Made by a program: the position numbers and the translations under genes. From Micromonospora pattaloongensis (lineage in GTDB: Bacteria; Actinomycetota; Actinomycetes; Mycobacteriales; Micromonosporaceae): DNA of 64,000 bases. Within the stretch, counting starts at the first letter, position 1. Each line of letters starts with the position of its first letter. Under the pieces are notes generated by a model. That model was not told the origin of the DNA, ran no database searches, and saw only the letters and a program-made list of their open reading frames with translations. Shown here piece after piece: positions 9,255 to 18,050 of this stretch. The stretch lies in contig NZ_FNPH01000011.1 in assembly GCF_900107255.1 (NCBI RefSeq), positions 90,072-154,071 on the forward strand, written 5' to 3'.

Positions 9255-9349
9255 CGGCCGTCGGCGTTGCCGCGAAGCCGGTGCGGGGCGCCTTCGGCGG
9301 TGTCAGGATCGCAAAGGGGAGCCGGCCGGAGGCTCCCGGTGGGAGAGCC

Positions 9350-10120
9350 ATGGCAGACAGTTCCGCCCCGAACGTGCCCAGCTGGGTCGACGTCGGCACC
9401 CCCGACCTCGCCGACGCCACCCGCTTCTACACGACGCTGTTCGGCTGGGCGGCGCGCGTGTCACCGCAGCCGGAGGCGGGCGGCTACACGATCTTCACGA
9501 AGGACGAGAAGGTGGTGGCCGGGGCCGGCCCGCCTTTCTCCGAGGCTCAGCGGCCGGCGTGGGCGACGTACGTGACGACGGACAACGCCCACGACGCGGC
9601 GCGCCGGGTCGAGGCGGCCGGCGGGACGGTGCTGATGCCCCCGTTCGACGTGCTCGACCAGGGCCGGATGGCGGTCTTCACCGATCCGGCGGGTGCGCCG
9701 ATCTCCGTGTGGCAGCCGATCGAGATGGGCGGGGCGGAGCTGTTCAACGTGCCCGGCGCGCTGTGCTGGAACGAGCTGACCACCCGCGACCCGGAGGGGG
9801 CCAAGGCGTTCTACGGCGCGGTCTTCGGCTGGGGCGTCAAGGACAACGCGTTCGGGCCGGTGACGTACACGGAATGGCTGCTCAACGGGCGGTCGGTGGC
9901 GGGCATGATGCCGATGGCCGGCGAGCAGTGGCCGCCCGACATGCCGCCACACTGGATGGTCTACTTCGCGGTCAACGACTGCGACGCCACCGCCGCGCGC
10001 GCGGCCGAGCTGGGCGGCACGGTCTCCGTGGCGCCCACCGACATCCCGCAGGGCCGGATCGCGGTGCTCACCGATCCGCAGGGGGCGGTCTTCTCCGTGA
10101 TCAGGATGGCGCAGACCTGA
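9350..10120 (+). CDS. Two-domain VOC (glyoxalase/bleomycin-resistance fold) protein
   Basis: The 256-residue protein consists of two tandem VOC repeats, residues about 10-120 and 132-252. Each shows the same pattern: W-V-D/W-N-E-L start, (A/F)FY...LFGW, and DPxGA(x)FSV/ISVW near the end. Related actinobacterial proteins are often called hydroxylase-like, but substrate is unknown. ATG at 9350 follows GGGAGAG. It is convergent with btuD and overlaps its 3' end by 20 bases. Confidence 0.85.
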   Translation: MADSSAPNVPSWVDVGTPDLADATRFYTTLFGWAARVSPQPEAGGYTIFTKDEKVVAGAGPPFSEAQRPAWATYVTTDNAHDAARRVEAAGGTVLMPPFDVLDQGRMAVFTDPAGAPISVWQPIEMGGAELFNVPGALCWNELTTRDPEGAKAFYGAVFGWGVKDNAFGPVTYTEWLLNGRSVAGMMPMAGEQWPPDMPPHWMVYFAVNDCDATAARAAELGGTVSVAPTDIPQGRIAVLTDPQGAVFSVIRMAQT

Positions 10121-10919
10121 CCCGGGTGCCCGCCGCGCGCACGGGCACCACCAACGGTCCGTGCTCGCCGTCGACCACCCGCACCCGTGCCCGGTAGTAC
10201 CTGGCCAGCAGCTGCTCGGTGAGCACCTCGCGCGGGTGTCCGGCCGCGGCCACCCGCCCGTCGGCGAGCAGCACCATCCGGTCGGCGTACTCCCCCGCGA
10301 TCGACAGGTCGTGCATCGTCGCGAGCACGGTCAGCCCGTGGTCGTGCCGCAGCTGGTCAACCAGCTCGAGCACCTCCTGCTGGTGACCGATGTCCAGGGC
10401 GCTGGTCGGCTCGTCGAGCAGCAGCACCGTCGCGCCCTGCGCGAGCGCGCGGGCGAGGAAGACCCGCTGCCGCTCGCCGCCGGAGAGGGTGGCCAGCTCC
10501 CGGTCGGCGAAGCCGCTCAGGTCCAGCCGGTCCAGCACCTCGCGGACCGCGGCCAGGTCCGCGTCCGACTCCCGCCCCAGCGGCGGGATGTAGGGGGTGC
10601 GCCCGAGCAGCACATAGTCGACGACGGCCATCCCGGGTGGCACGACCGGGGACTGCGTCACGGTGGCGACCATCCGGGCGCGGTCGCGGCGACGCAGCTT
10701 CGCGGCCGGCGTGCCGAGCAGACAGATCGAGCCGATCCCGGTCACCAGGCCACCGATGGCGCGCAGCAGGGTCGACTTGCCGGCGCCGTTCGGCCCGATG
10801 ACGGTGACCCACTCGCCGGGCGCGACAGTGAGATCGACGCCGTCGAGGATGGGCGCGCCGCCCAGCTCGACCCGCAGGTCCCGCACCTCCACAGCGCTCA
10901 CAACACTCACAGCACTCAC
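10101..10919 (-). CDS. btuD: ABC importer ATPase for vitamin B12 (BtuD-type)
   Basis: This 272-residue ATPase has Walker A GPNGAGKSTLL, the signature LSGGERQRV, Walker B VLLLDEPTSALD and the H-loop TMHDLS. The fold also serves iron-siderophore and heme importers, but the cobalamin riboswitch at the head of the operon points to B12. Its GTG start overlaps the btuC stop by 4 bases and is followed by a run of alternative GTG codons, so the exact start is uncertain by up to nine codons. Confidence 0.85.
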   Translation of the reverse strand: MSAVSVVSAVEVRDLRVELGGAPILDGVDLTVAPGEWVTVIGPNGAGKSTLLRAIGGLVTGIGSICLLGTPAAKLRRRDRARMVATVTQSPVVPPGMAVVDYVLLGRTPYIPPLGRESDADLAAVREVLDRLDLSGFADRELATLSGGERQRVFLARALAQGATVLLLDEPTSALDIGHQQEVLELVDQLRHDHGLTVLATMHDLSIAGEYADRMVLLADGRVAAAGHPREVLTEQLLARYYRARVRVVDGEHGPLVVPVRAAGTRVRSAPS

Positions 10920-12037
10920 AGCACCACCCGCTTCGCGGTGCGCAGGACGAGCACGAAGAACGGCGCGCCGAAGAACGCGGTGACCACGCCGATCGGGATC
11001 TCCGCGGGCGCGGCGACGGTCCGCGCGGCCAGGTCGGTCAGCGCCAGGAACGCGCCGCCGAAGAGCATGGAGAGCGGCAGGATCGCCCGGTAGCTCGCGC
11101 CGACGAGCAGCCGCACGGTGTGCGGCACGATGATGCCGACGAACCCGATCAGGCCGGTCGCGGAGACCGCGGCCGCGGTGCCGAGCGACGCGGCGGCGAT
11201 CAGGAGGTAGCGGGATCGCCGCGGGTGCAGCCCGAGGCTGGTGGCCTCGGCGTCGCCGACCGAGAGCACGTCGAGCTCGCGCCGGTGCAGCAGCACCACC
11301 ACGGCGGTGACCGCGGCGTACGGCAGGACCAGCAGCACGTCGTGCCAGCCGGCGGTGGCCAGGCGTCCGAGCAGCCAGGCGTAGACCTCGCGGATGCTGT
11401 CGGCGTTGCGCTGCAGCAGGTAGGTCTCGCCGGCCGCGAGGAAGGCGGAGACGGCCACGCCGGCGAGGATCAGCGTCGCGGGCGTGCGGTCGCGACCACC
11501 GGCGGCCCCCAGCAGGTACGTGAGCACGACCGCGCCGAGCGCGCCGACGAAGGCGGCGAGCGGGATGGTCAGCGGCAGCCCCGTGGTGACGTCGCCGCTG
11601 CCCGCCCCGCCACCGACGCCCAGCGTGATCATGGCGGTGACGCCGAGCCCCGCGCCCGCCGCGACGCCGAGCAGGTGCGGGTCGGCCAGCGGATTGCGGA
11701 AGACGCCCTGGTAGCAGCCGCCGGCCAGCGCCAGCATTCCGCCGACGAGCAGCGCGAGCACGACCCGGGGCAGCCGCAGCTGGGTGAGGATCGCGATCTC
11801 CCGCTCGGTGAGCCCGCTGTCGATCCGCACGCCGGGGATGAGGTTGAGCAGTTCGGCCGCGACGCTGCCGGGCGGCAGGCCGACCGGGCCGAAGGCGAGC
11901 CCGGCGAGGGCGGCCACGACGACGGCGACGACGCCGGCGGCGAGCCAGGCGGGACGCAGCGGGCGACGCCGCGTACCGCGCGGCTCCCCGACCGCCGCGC
12001 GGGCGGCGGCCGGGGGGCCGGGACGGGCTTCGATCAC
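10916..12037 (-). CDS. btuC: ABC importer permease for vitamin B12 (BtuC/FecCD family)
   Basis: The 373-residue integral membrane protein has about ten hydrophobic segments and the FecCD landmarks LRLPRVVLALLVGG, GCYQGVFRNPLADPHLLG and SATGLIGFVGIIVPHTVRLL. It would form the channel through which the BtuF-like lipoprotein delivers cobalamin. The GTG at 12037 is set by a GTGA overlap with the upstream gene. The N-terminal 30 residues are arginine- and proline-rich and cytoplasmic. Confidence 0.87.
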   Translation of the reverse strand: MIEARPGPPAAARAAVGEPRGTRRRPLRPAWLAAGVVAVVVAALAGLAFGPVGLPPGSVAAELLNLIPGVRIDSGLTEREIAILTQLRLPRVVLALLVGGMLALAGGCYQGVFRNPLADPHLLGVAAGAGLGVTAMITLGVGGGAGSGDVTTGLPLTIPLAAFVGALGAVVLTYLLGAAGGRDRTPATLILAGVAVSAFLAAGETYLLQRNADSIREVYAWLLGRLATAGWHDVLLVLPYAAVTAVVVLLHRRELDVLSVGDAEATSLGLHPRRSRYLLIAAASLGTAAAVSATGLIGFVGIIVPHTVRLLVGASYRAILPLSMLFGGAFLALTDLAARTVAAPAEIPIGVVTAFFGAPFFVLVLRTAKRVVL

Positions 12038-12966
12038 GCCGCGGGGACCTTGGCGACCGCGTCGACGATCGCCCGGACCAGGTCGACCACGCGCGGCCCC
12101 CAGCGGGAGGCGATGTCGTCGTCCAGGGTGACGATCTGGTTGTTCTTGACGGCGTTCATCGCGGCCCAGCCGCTGCGCGCCTTGACCGTCTCCGGCGACT
12201 GCTGGCAGCACTTCACGTCGGCCAGGAAGATGAGGTCGGGATTCGCCTTGACCAGCACCTCCTGGGACAGCTGCGGGTAGCCGCCCTTGGCGCCGTCCGG
12301 GTCGGCCGCGTCGGCGACGTTCTCCATGCCGACCAGCGCGAAGAGCGAGCCGACGAGGGTCTTGCTGGTCACGGAGTAGAAGGTCGGGTCGAGCTCGTAG
12401 TAGTAGCGCAGCTTGGTCGCGCGCTGCGGCACGTCCTTGACGAGCTTGTCGATCTCGTTCTTCATCCGCGTGGTCAGGTCGGCCGCCTCGTCCGGGTGGC
12501 CGGTGAGCGCGCCCAGGTCGGCGATCTGCTGGTACGTGTCGTCCAGCGTCTTCGCGGCGGGCGCGACGTAGACCGGGACCTTCAGCTTGGTGAGCTGGTC
12601 GACAACCTTGTTCGTGTCGTTGGAGAGCACCACGAGGTCTGGATTCTTCGCGGCGATCGCCTCGGCGTTCGGGTTGAAGCCCGACAGGTCGCTCTTCGGC
12701 GCCTCGGCCGGATAGTTGGAGTTGTCGTCGACCGCGGTGACCTGCTTGCCGGCGCCGATGGCGAAGAGCATCTCGGTGGCGCTCGGCGAGAGCGCGACGA
12801 TCTTCTCGGGCCGCTTCTCCAGCGTGACGGTGCCGACGGTCACGGGGAACGTGGCGGCGCTGCTCGGGGCGGCCGCCGGCGTGTCGTCCGAGCCGTTGGC
12901 GCAGCCGGTCACGATCAGGGCCGCCGCGGCGAGCACGGCGGTGGCGACGGTGCGGATGGGTCTCAT
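12034..12966 (-). CDS. btuF: Cobalamin-binding lipoprotein (BtuF-like)
   Basis: The 310-residue protein starts with a lipoprotein signal peptide (LAAAALIVTGC, cysteine at residue 22) and continues as a periplasmic-binding fold of the PF01497 type: PEKIVALSPSATEMLFAIGA, NPDLVVLS, LRYYYELDPTFY. It is the first gene behind the cobalamin riboswitch, which argues for B12 or a related corrinoid as ligand; a siderophore ligand would be the alternative without that context. The ribosome site AGGAGG lies in a hairpin (see 12974-13008). Confidence 0.87.
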   Translation of the reverse strand: MRPIRTVATAVLAAAALIVTGCANGSDDTPAAAPSSAATFPVTVGTVTLEKRPEKIVALSPSATEMLFAIGAGKQVTAVDDNSNYPAEAPKSDLSGFNPNAEAIAAKNPDLVVLSNDTNKVVDQLTKLKVPVYVAPAAKTLDDTYQQIADLGALTGHPDEAADLTTRMKNEIDKLVKDVPQRATKLRYYYELDPTFYSVTSKTLVGSLFALVGMENVADAADPDGAKGGYPQLSQEVLVKANPDLIFLADVKCCQQSPETVKARSGWAAMNAVKNNQIVTLDDDIASRWGPRVVDLVRAIVDAVAKVPAA

Positions 12967-12973
12967 CGGTCCT

Positions 12974-13008
12974 CCTGTCGGTCGAGGAGCTGGTGCTTCG
13001 CCGACAGG
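12974..13008 (-). promoter_or_regulatory. btuF: Hairpin covering the btuF ribosome-binding site
   Basis: CCTGTCGG and CCGACAGG pair over 8 bases; the second arm on the transcript runs directly into AGGAGG and the ATG at 12966. It can hide the ribosome site, which fits translational repression by the riboswitch. Confidence 0.6.
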
Positions 13009-13020
13009 GGCCGAGTTGGT

Positions 13021-13044
13021 GGGCGCCCCGCCTGCGAGGCGCCC
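13021..13044 (-). terminator. GC hairpin between riboswitch and btuF
   Basis: GGGCGCC and GGCGCCC are perfect arms around a 10-base loop. No T tract follows, so it may be an anti-antiterminator or spacer stem and not a true intrinsic terminator. Confidence 0.4.
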
Positions 13045-13069
13045 TTCCTCGAGAGCGCTTGTCGCGACC

Positions 13070-13198
13070 GCGCCGCAGGCGGCCTGGCTCATCCTCCGCG
13101 CGGCCAACGGCGCCCGGTTACGGGCGGCCGTGCGGAACGGGGCATCACAGTTGCGGGACAGCGCCGGGTTCACACCGGCTTCGCTGCGGAGCAGTCGA
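13070..13198 (-). ncRNA. Cobalamin riboswitch of the btuFCD operon
   Basis: On the minus strand the leader contains the conserved core GAAGCCGGTGTGAACCCGGC followed by GCTGTCCCGCAACTGTGAT, and 50-odd bases later the B12 box GAGCCAGGCCGCCTGC (13075-13090). These are the diagnostic blocks of the cobalamin aptamer in correct order and spacing. High B12 is expected to shut off the importer. A TACCTT -10-like hexamer sits at 13203-13208. The outer boundaries are approximate. Confidence 0.88.
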
Positions 13199-13259
13199 TA
13201 GAAAGGTAGCGCAATGACCAGGGACGATGCGCCGACGGATGGCCGATCACACACACAGA

Positions 13260-13292
13260 CCGTCGGCCGGGGACGACGTCCCCGGCCGACGG
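13260..13292. terminator. Strong hairpin after the M14 peptidase gene
   Basis: Two perfect 16-base arms beginning CCGTCGGCCGGGGACG flank a single base. It lies 28 bases after the peptidase stop codon and before the riboswitch promoter, so it probably insulates the two minus-strand units. Confidence 0.75.
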
Positions 13293-13319
13293 CCCGGCGT
13301 CCTGCTCGTGGCGGTGGGG

Positions 13320-14648
13320 TCAGCAGTACTGGCTCTGCTTGCCGATGGCCCGGTAGGGGCAGTCGGCGAACTCGCTGAGGATCAGCACGGCGTCGCGGTT
13401 GCGCGCGGTCTCCCGCGGGATCACCTCGTCGGGCGGGTAGAAGCCGCCGCCGGAGGCGGAGCCGGGATACATCTCGAAGGTGTACGCCCAGATCTTGTGC
13501 ACACCCCACATCCAGTCGAGGCTGTCGCCGTCCGTGATGTAGAGGTCCGACGACTGCTGCGGCGTGTAGCCGTTGGTGTTGGCCATCTGCCGACCGATGG
13601 TCGCGAAGGTGTTGTACTGGTCGGCGTTCATGCCGGTGGCGGTGTTGTTGTACGTGTAGCCGTACGGCCAGAGCACCAGCTGCGAGTAGGTGTGGAAGTC
13701 GATGTTCGCCTTGATCTGCTGCACGCCGCCGACGACCCGGCTGTTGACGAAGTCGCGCAGCGCCCGCGTCTCCACCGCGGAGAACGCCGACGGGCCGCGG
13801 TAGGTCTCGGACGACGTGCTGCCGGAGGAGCCGCCGCAGCAGCCCCAGTTGTAGCCCCAGTTGCGGTTCAGGTCGGTGCCGACGTACGACGATCCGCTGT
13901 TGGGCTGGCGGTTCTTGCGCCACGACCGGTACGAGCCGGTGGCGATGTCGTACTCGCTGCCGTCCGGGTTGACCGTCGGCACGATCCAGAGCTCGCGGGT
14001 GTTGACGATGTTGGTCACCCGGGAGTCGGAGCCGTAGCTGTCGGTGAAGAGGTTGAGCAGGTAGATCGCCATTTCGACGGTCAGGTGCTCACGGGCGTGC
14101 TGCTGCGAGTTGAACAGGATCTCCGGCTCGTTCTCGTCGGTGTTGACGTTGTCGGAGATCTTGACCGCCATCAGGTCGCGACCCTCGTACGACCGCCCGA
14201 TGCTGGTCTTGCGGGCGATGGTCGGGTGGTCGGCGACGACCCGGTTCACCACGGCGGTCAGCTCCGCGTAGTCGTGGTAGTTCGAGTCGGCCGGCGGGAA
14301 CGCCATGGTGGACGGCCCGGCGCTGGGGTCGGAGCGGTCCGGCGGGGCGGGGACGGCCTCGATCCGGAAGCCCAGCCGCTGGACGGCCTTCGCCTCGGAC
14401 GCGGTCGCGGTGATGGTGAGGATGCCGTGTTCGACGTCGTCGATCGCGGCACCGGTGCCGGCGACCGCGGTGCGGTCGGCGGGCGTGCGCGGGCCGAGCA
14501 CCCGGTATTCGCGGGCGATCTCCCGCGGCGCCGGGTCGGGCTGCGCCTGCGCGGCGACCGGGGCGCTCACCGCGGCGAACAGCCCGACGGCCGCGGTTGC
14601 GGCCAGGGCCGTCGCCCGGCGTAGCGAGACGGATGGGCGGAATCGCAT
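13320..14648 (-). CDS. Secreted M14 zinc carboxypeptidase
   Basis: The 442-residue precursor has a Sec signal peptide (cleavage near AAQAQ, residue 36), a short propeptide-like region and an M14 carboxypeptidase T-type domain. The zinc ligands are in QQHAREH (HxxE) and IDFHTYS, the substrate-binding arginine in LNRNW, and the catalytic glutamate in YTFEMYPG. It would trim C-terminal residues from peptides outside the cell. ATG follows GGAGG at a good distance. It is divergent from the C39-like peptidase, with a shared intergenic region. Confidence 0.92.
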   Translation of the reverse strand: MRFRPSVSLRRATALAATAAVGLFAAVSAPVAAQAQPDPAPREIAREYRVLGPRTPADRTAVAGTGAAIDDVEHGILTITATASEAKAVQRLGFRIEAVPAPPDRSDPSAGPSTMAFPPADSNYHDYAELTAVVNRVVADHPTIARKTSIGRSYEGRDLMAVKISDNVNTDENEPEILFNSQQHAREHLTVEMAIYLLNLFTDSYGSDSRVTNIVNTRELWIVPTVNPDGSEYDIATGSYRSWRKNRQPNSGSSYVGTDLNRNWGYNWGCCGGSSGSTSSETYRGPSAFSAVETRALRDFVNSRVVGGVQQIKANIDFHTYSQLVLWPYGYTYNNTATGMNADQYNTFATIGRQMANTNGYTPQQSSDLYITDGDSLDWMWGVHKIWAYTFEMYPGSASGGGFYPPDEVIPRETARNRDAVLILSEFADCPYRAIGKQSQYC

Positions 14649-14730
14649 AGCTGACCTCCTGGGGGTGGGGAGGATCCCGCTGGATCGGGCCCTAACTGCA
14701 CCACCCGCCCCATGGTCATATCAATATTTG

Positions 14731-14756
14731 TCACCTTCGTTTCCATGCCAAGGTGA
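14731..14756. promoter_or_regulatory. Inverted repeat between two divergent secreted peptidase genes
   Basis: TCACCTT (14731-14737) and AAGGTGA (14750-14756) are perfect 7-base arms 12 bases apart, in a locally AT-rich 200 bp divergent promoter region. A shared operator for both peptidases is inferred from position only. Confidence 0.4.
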
Positions 14757-14859
14757 TCATCATTCTGGCAAAGACTTTCCGTGTGGTTACATCTAGCGAA
14801 AGTTCCTTGCGGACGGGATAGTGGCGGCAGGAGTCCCCCGTACCCCCGTGGGAGCAACC

Positions 14860-16221
14860 ATGGACAGATCCCGGGCCCGCGCGGTCGCCGTCGCCGGTGT
14901 CACCGCCCTCGCCCTGCTCGGCGCCGCCGTCCCGGCCGCCGCGGCGACCCCCACCGCGGCCGCCACCCGGCCCGCGACGCCGATCACCCACGACGAGCAG
15001 ATCACCTACCACGAGTGGTCGAACCACCGGCAATGGCGCGGCGGCACCCACCAGGGAACGATGGCCCTCCCCGGCTTCCGCACCGGCATCACGCTGCGCG
15101 CCCCCGCCGGCACCACCGAGTACGCCGACCCGCACACCGGCGTCACCCGCCGCTGGCAGTACGCCACCTGGACCTCGCCGCTGACCGAGGTCGGCTTCGA
15201 CGCCACCGAGCTGGTCGCGTCGTGGAACGCCGACACCCCCGCCGGCACCTGGATCCAGATCGAGCTGCAGGGCACGTACAACACCGGGGACCGGACCCCG
15301 TGGTACGTCATGGGCCGCTGGGCCTCCGGCGACCAGGACATCCGGCGCACCACCGTCAACCGCCAGGGCGACCCGTGGTCGAGCATCTGGACCGACACCT
15401 TCGCGATCGACGACGCGTCCGCCGGCGTGCTGCTGCGGGCGTACCAGCTCCGGCTCACCCTGTACCGCGCGCCGGAGCAGCGGCGCGCGCCGCGGGTCTG
15501 GATGCTGGGCGCGATGAGCTCGGCGGTGCCGGACCGGTTCTCGGTCACGCCGAGCGCCGGAGGCATCGCCTGGGGCCGGGAGCTGGCCGTCCCGCGCTAC
15601 TCGCAGAACGTCCACGCCGGCCACTACCCGGAGTACGACGGCGGCGGTCAGGCCTGGTGCTCCCCCACCTCGACCGAGATGGTCGTGGAGTACTGGGGGC
15701 GTGGGCCGTCCGAGGAGGAGACCGCCTGGGTCGACCCGACCTACCCGGACCCCAGCGTCAACCACGCCGCCCGGATGACCTACGACTACGCGTACGAGGG
15801 TGCGGGGAACTGGCCGTTCAATACCGCGTACGCGGCGTCGCGGCGGGGACTGGACGCGAGGGTGACCCGGCTGCACTCGCTCGACGAGGTGGAGCGCTTC
15901 ATCGCCGCCGGCATCCCCGTGGTGACCAGTCAGTCCTTCCTGGCCAGCGAGCTCGACGGCGCCAACTACGGCACCTCCGGGCACCTGTTCGTCATCGTCG
16001 GGTTCACCGACGACGGCGACGTGATCGTGAATGATCCGGCCTCGTCGTCGAACGAGGTCGTCCGCAACGTCTACCAGCGGGAGCAGTTCGAGCAGATCTG
16101 GCTGCGCACCAAGCGCCACACCGCGGCCGGCACGGTCGCCGGCGGCTCCGGCGGCATCGTCTACCTGATCAAGCCCTGGTGGAAGCCCTGGCCGGCGGTG
16201 CCCGGCTCCACCAACTGGTAG
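14860..16221 (+). CDS. Secreted C39-like cysteine peptidase
   Basis: The 453-residue protein has a signal peptide (ALALLGAAVPAAAA) and a large N-terminal region (residues 40-230) of beta-rich character. A C39-like papain-fold domain follows, with a candidate catalytic cysteine in GGQAWCSPTSTEM, histidine in SGHLFVIVGF and aspartate in VNDPAS. Family members cleave peptides or act on cell-wall peptides, but the target is unknown. ATG at 14860 follows GGGAG; an earlier in-frame start at 14821 lacks a ribosome site. It is divergent from the M14 carboxypeptidase. Confidence 0.88.
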   Translation: MDRSRARAVAVAGVTALALLGAAVPAAAATPTAAATRPATPITHDEQITYHEWSNHRQWRGGTHQGTMALPGFRTGITLRAPAGTTEYADPHTGVTRRWQYATWTSPLTEVGFDATELVASWNADTPAGTWIQIELQGTYNTGDRTPWYVMGRWASGDQDIRRTTVNRQGDPWSSIWTDTFAIDDASAGVLLRAYQLRLTLYRAPEQRRAPRVWMLGAMSSAVPDRFSVTPSAGGIAWGRELAVPRYSQNVHAGHYPEYDGGGQAWCSPTSTEMVVEYWGRGPSEEETAWVDPTYPDPSVNHAARMTYDYAYEGAGNWPFNTAYAASRRGLDARVTRLHSLDEVERFIAAGIPVVTSQSFLASELDGANYGTSGHLFVIVGFTDDGDVIVNDPASSSNEVVRNVYQREQFEQIWLRTKRHTAAGTVAGGSGGIVYLIKPWWKPWPAVPGSTNW

Positions 16222-16241
16222 GCGCACGGGGATCGGCGGGT

Positions 16242-16269
16242 CCGGCACGGTCAACGACGCCCGTGCCGG
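16242..16269. terminator. Bidirectional hairpin between convergent genes
   Basis: CCGGCACGG and CCGTGCCGG pair perfectly around a 10-base loop, between the converging C39-like and WXG-like genes. There is no T tract. Confidence 0.6.
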
Positions 16270-16280
16270 GCCCGTCGCCG

Positions 16281-17072
16281 TCACAGCAGCTGCGGCAGCT
16301 CCCAGCTCTTGTCCGCGCCCGTGACCTTGTCGATCGTCGGCCCGAGGGTCGGCTTGACGATCGCCTGTTTGATCACCCAGTTCGTCGCGATCAGCTGGTA
16401 TCCGCTCGCCGAGGCGTAGCGCGCGGTCGCCCAGTTCTGCACTCCGACGCTGCGGATCGATGTCAGCTTGTACGCCTTGGCGAACGTGCTCATCTTGCCG
16501 AGGAACTCGGCGACCTTGCGGAGCAGGTTCGCGAGCCGCAGCGCCACCGCGGCGGCCCGGGTGCCGGCCAACCCCGCCTCCACGGCGCCCGCTGCCGCGC
16601 CCACCGCGACCGACGCGCCGGCGGTGATCCAGGCCGACGCGAGCGCGACGATGATCGTCACGATCAGCCAGGCGATCAGCTCACGCACGATCTGCTCGAC
16701 CAGCTCCTGCGCCTGCTGCGCGCCCTCGGCCGACCCCTCCAGCAGCTCCGCGGTGGCCACGAAATGCTCGCCGATCTCGGTCAGGGACCGGTTGAGCTCC
16801 GCCATCTCCGCGTTGAACGAGGTCGCCGCCGCACCCTCCCAGTAGGAGAGCAGGTCGGTCCGGGCGTCCAGCTCCGACCGGGCGAACTCCTCCAGCCGGC
16901 CCGCCGCGTCCCGCCACGCCACGGCCTTCGCCCGCAGCTGGTCCGGGTCGCCGGTGACCTCGTCGAGGGGGTTCGCCAGGAACTCCACGATGGGCTTGAT
17001 CACGGAGTACGCGGCACCGGCCGGCCCGAGCCACATCTCGATCCGCTCGGCCCCGCTGGGCGCCCGGGTCAC
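16281..17072 (-). CDS. WXG100-like protein with C-terminal membrane region
   Basis: The 263-residue protein has a helical hairpin with a WxG turn (SYWEGAAATSFNAEM, residues about 74-88) and two hydrophobic helices (IAWLIVTIIVALASAW and the ASVAVGAAAGAVEAG region). A polar C-terminal part follows. WXG helical hairpins mark type VII (ESX) substrates or their partners. The GTG start is fixed by a GTGA overlap with the small gene upstream. Longer readings would run through that gene. No ESX ATPase is in the window. Confidence 0.75.
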   Translation of the reverse strand: MTRAPSGAERIEMWLGPAGAAYSVIKPIVEFLANPLDEVTGDPDQLRAKAVAWRDAAGRLEEFARSELDARTDLLSYWEGAAATSFNAEMAELNRSLTEIGEHFVATAELLEGSAEGAQQAQELVEQIVRELIAWLIVTIIVALASAWITAGASVAVGAAAGAVEAGLAGTRAAAVALRLANLLRKVAEFLGKMSTFAKAYKLTSIRSVGVQNWATARYASASGYQLIATNWVIKQAIVKPTLGPTIDKVTGADKSWELPQLL

Positions 17073-17380
17073 CGCCCGCCCCCGAACCGCTGCGCGCTGG
17101 CCTGGTCGGCGCCCTGGTAGTTGTCGCGCATCTGCCGGAACGCCACGGCCAGCTCGCCGAAGACGTCCTCCCCGGCGCGCAGCACCTCGAGGCCCTCGGT
17201 GGTGCGCTGCTCGTACCCGGCGGCCGTCTCCCGCGACTCCGGCAGCAGACCGAAGCTGTCCGCGGTCACGTCCGCGTCGAGCAACGTGGACCGCGTCCGG
17301 CCGAACCCGTCGGCCAGCTCCGCCATCGCCTCGGCGTACCGGGTCATCGCGTCCAGGTGGACCCGCAGCGGTTGGCTCAT
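17069..17380 (-). CDS. EspC-like small type VII secretion-associated protein
   Basis: This 103-residue, all-helical protein (PLRVHLDAMTRYAEAMAEL, then RETAAGYEQRTTEGLEVL) resembles the EspC/ESX-diderm family of small excreted proteins. Its ATG overlaps the upstream stop (ATGA) and its stop overlaps the WXG-like gene, so the three genes form a coupled unit. Function in secretion is inferred from family and neighbours. Confidence 0.7.
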   Translation of the reverse strand: MSQPLRVHLDAMTRYAEAMAELADGFGRTRSTLLDADVTADSFGLLPESRETAAGYEQRTTEGLEVLRAGEDVFGELAVAFRQMRDNYQGADQASAQRFGGGR

Positions 17381-17973
17381 CGTCTCTCCTCCCCTTCGAC
17401 CCCGGCCGCCGGCTGCGGCGGACCGATCGCGGCCGCGGCCCGCTCGCCGAGCTTCGGCAGCGCGCACACCAGCGCGCAGGCCGACCCGTCGGCGAAGACG
17501 ACCAGGATCCGCCCGCGGCGCAGCGCGCCGGCCGGCGCGTGGACGGCACCCACCACGCGCGGCCGGTCCACCTCGTACAGCGCGGACGCGACCTGTCCGG
17601 CCGGGCCGAACCAGCGCCGCCAGAAGCCACCGCCGGGCGCGTCGACCAGCTCAGCGCGGTAGAGCAACAGCCGGCGGTCGGTGACGGCCAGGGCGGCGCT
17701 GCCGGTCACGGCGTCGTGGACCGACCGGGCGATGCTGTCGTCGCCGCCGACCACGGCCCGGCCGAACGTCGCCCGTTGCAGCAGTTGTCCGGGGTGCGCG
17801 CCCAGTCCGAGCAGGATCGTCGGGTCCAGCAGGTTCTTCAGCTCGTCGGCGACGGAGACGTCCTCGGTGGTCCCCGGGTCTCGCACCAGCGGCGACGCGA
17901 CGAGCAGCGATTCGGCGTCGTGCAGCAGCGGGCGGAGCACCGGCGCCATGTTGGCGGTGTAGTCCCTGGCCAC
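17377..17973 (-). CDS. Uncharacterised cytoplasmic protein of the EspC/WXG operon
   Basis: The 198-residue protein has no signal peptide or membrane segment. A mostly beta region (VTDRRLLLYRAELVDAPGGG, RPRVVGAVHAPAG, RILVVFADGSA) suggests a PH-like fold; this is a guess from pattern. It is the first gene of a three-gene overlapping operon and is divergent from a YbaB-like gene. The GTG at 17973 is the longest start; ATG at 17949 is an alternative. Confidence 0.65.
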   Translation of the reverse strand: MARDYTANMAPVLRPLLHDAESLLVASPLVRDPGTTEDVSVADELKNLLDPTILLGLGAHPGQLLQRATFGRAVVGGDDSIARSVHDAVTGSAALAVTDRRLLLYRAELVDAPGGGFWRRWFGPAGQVASALYEVDRPRVVGAVHAPAGALRRGRILVVFADGSACALVCALPKLGERAAAAIGPPQPAAGVEGEERR

Positions 17974-18050
17974 CCGGCAAGAATGCCATCAGATCAACAC
18001 GAGCACTATTCTTCGGTCGGCGGACACCGCGCCGGACCGGGAGGAGCCCC

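Noticed and set aside
7400..9349. Long N-terminal extension of the VOC protein reading back into helR
   Set aside because: The extension lies opposite the hemerythrin-esterase gene and has no domain. The ATG at 9350 with GGGAGAG gives the normal two-domain protein.
10101..12966. Iron-siderophore or heme importer as identity of the ABC operon
   Set aside because: The protein families alone allow it, but the cobalamin riboswitch directly upstream favours B12.
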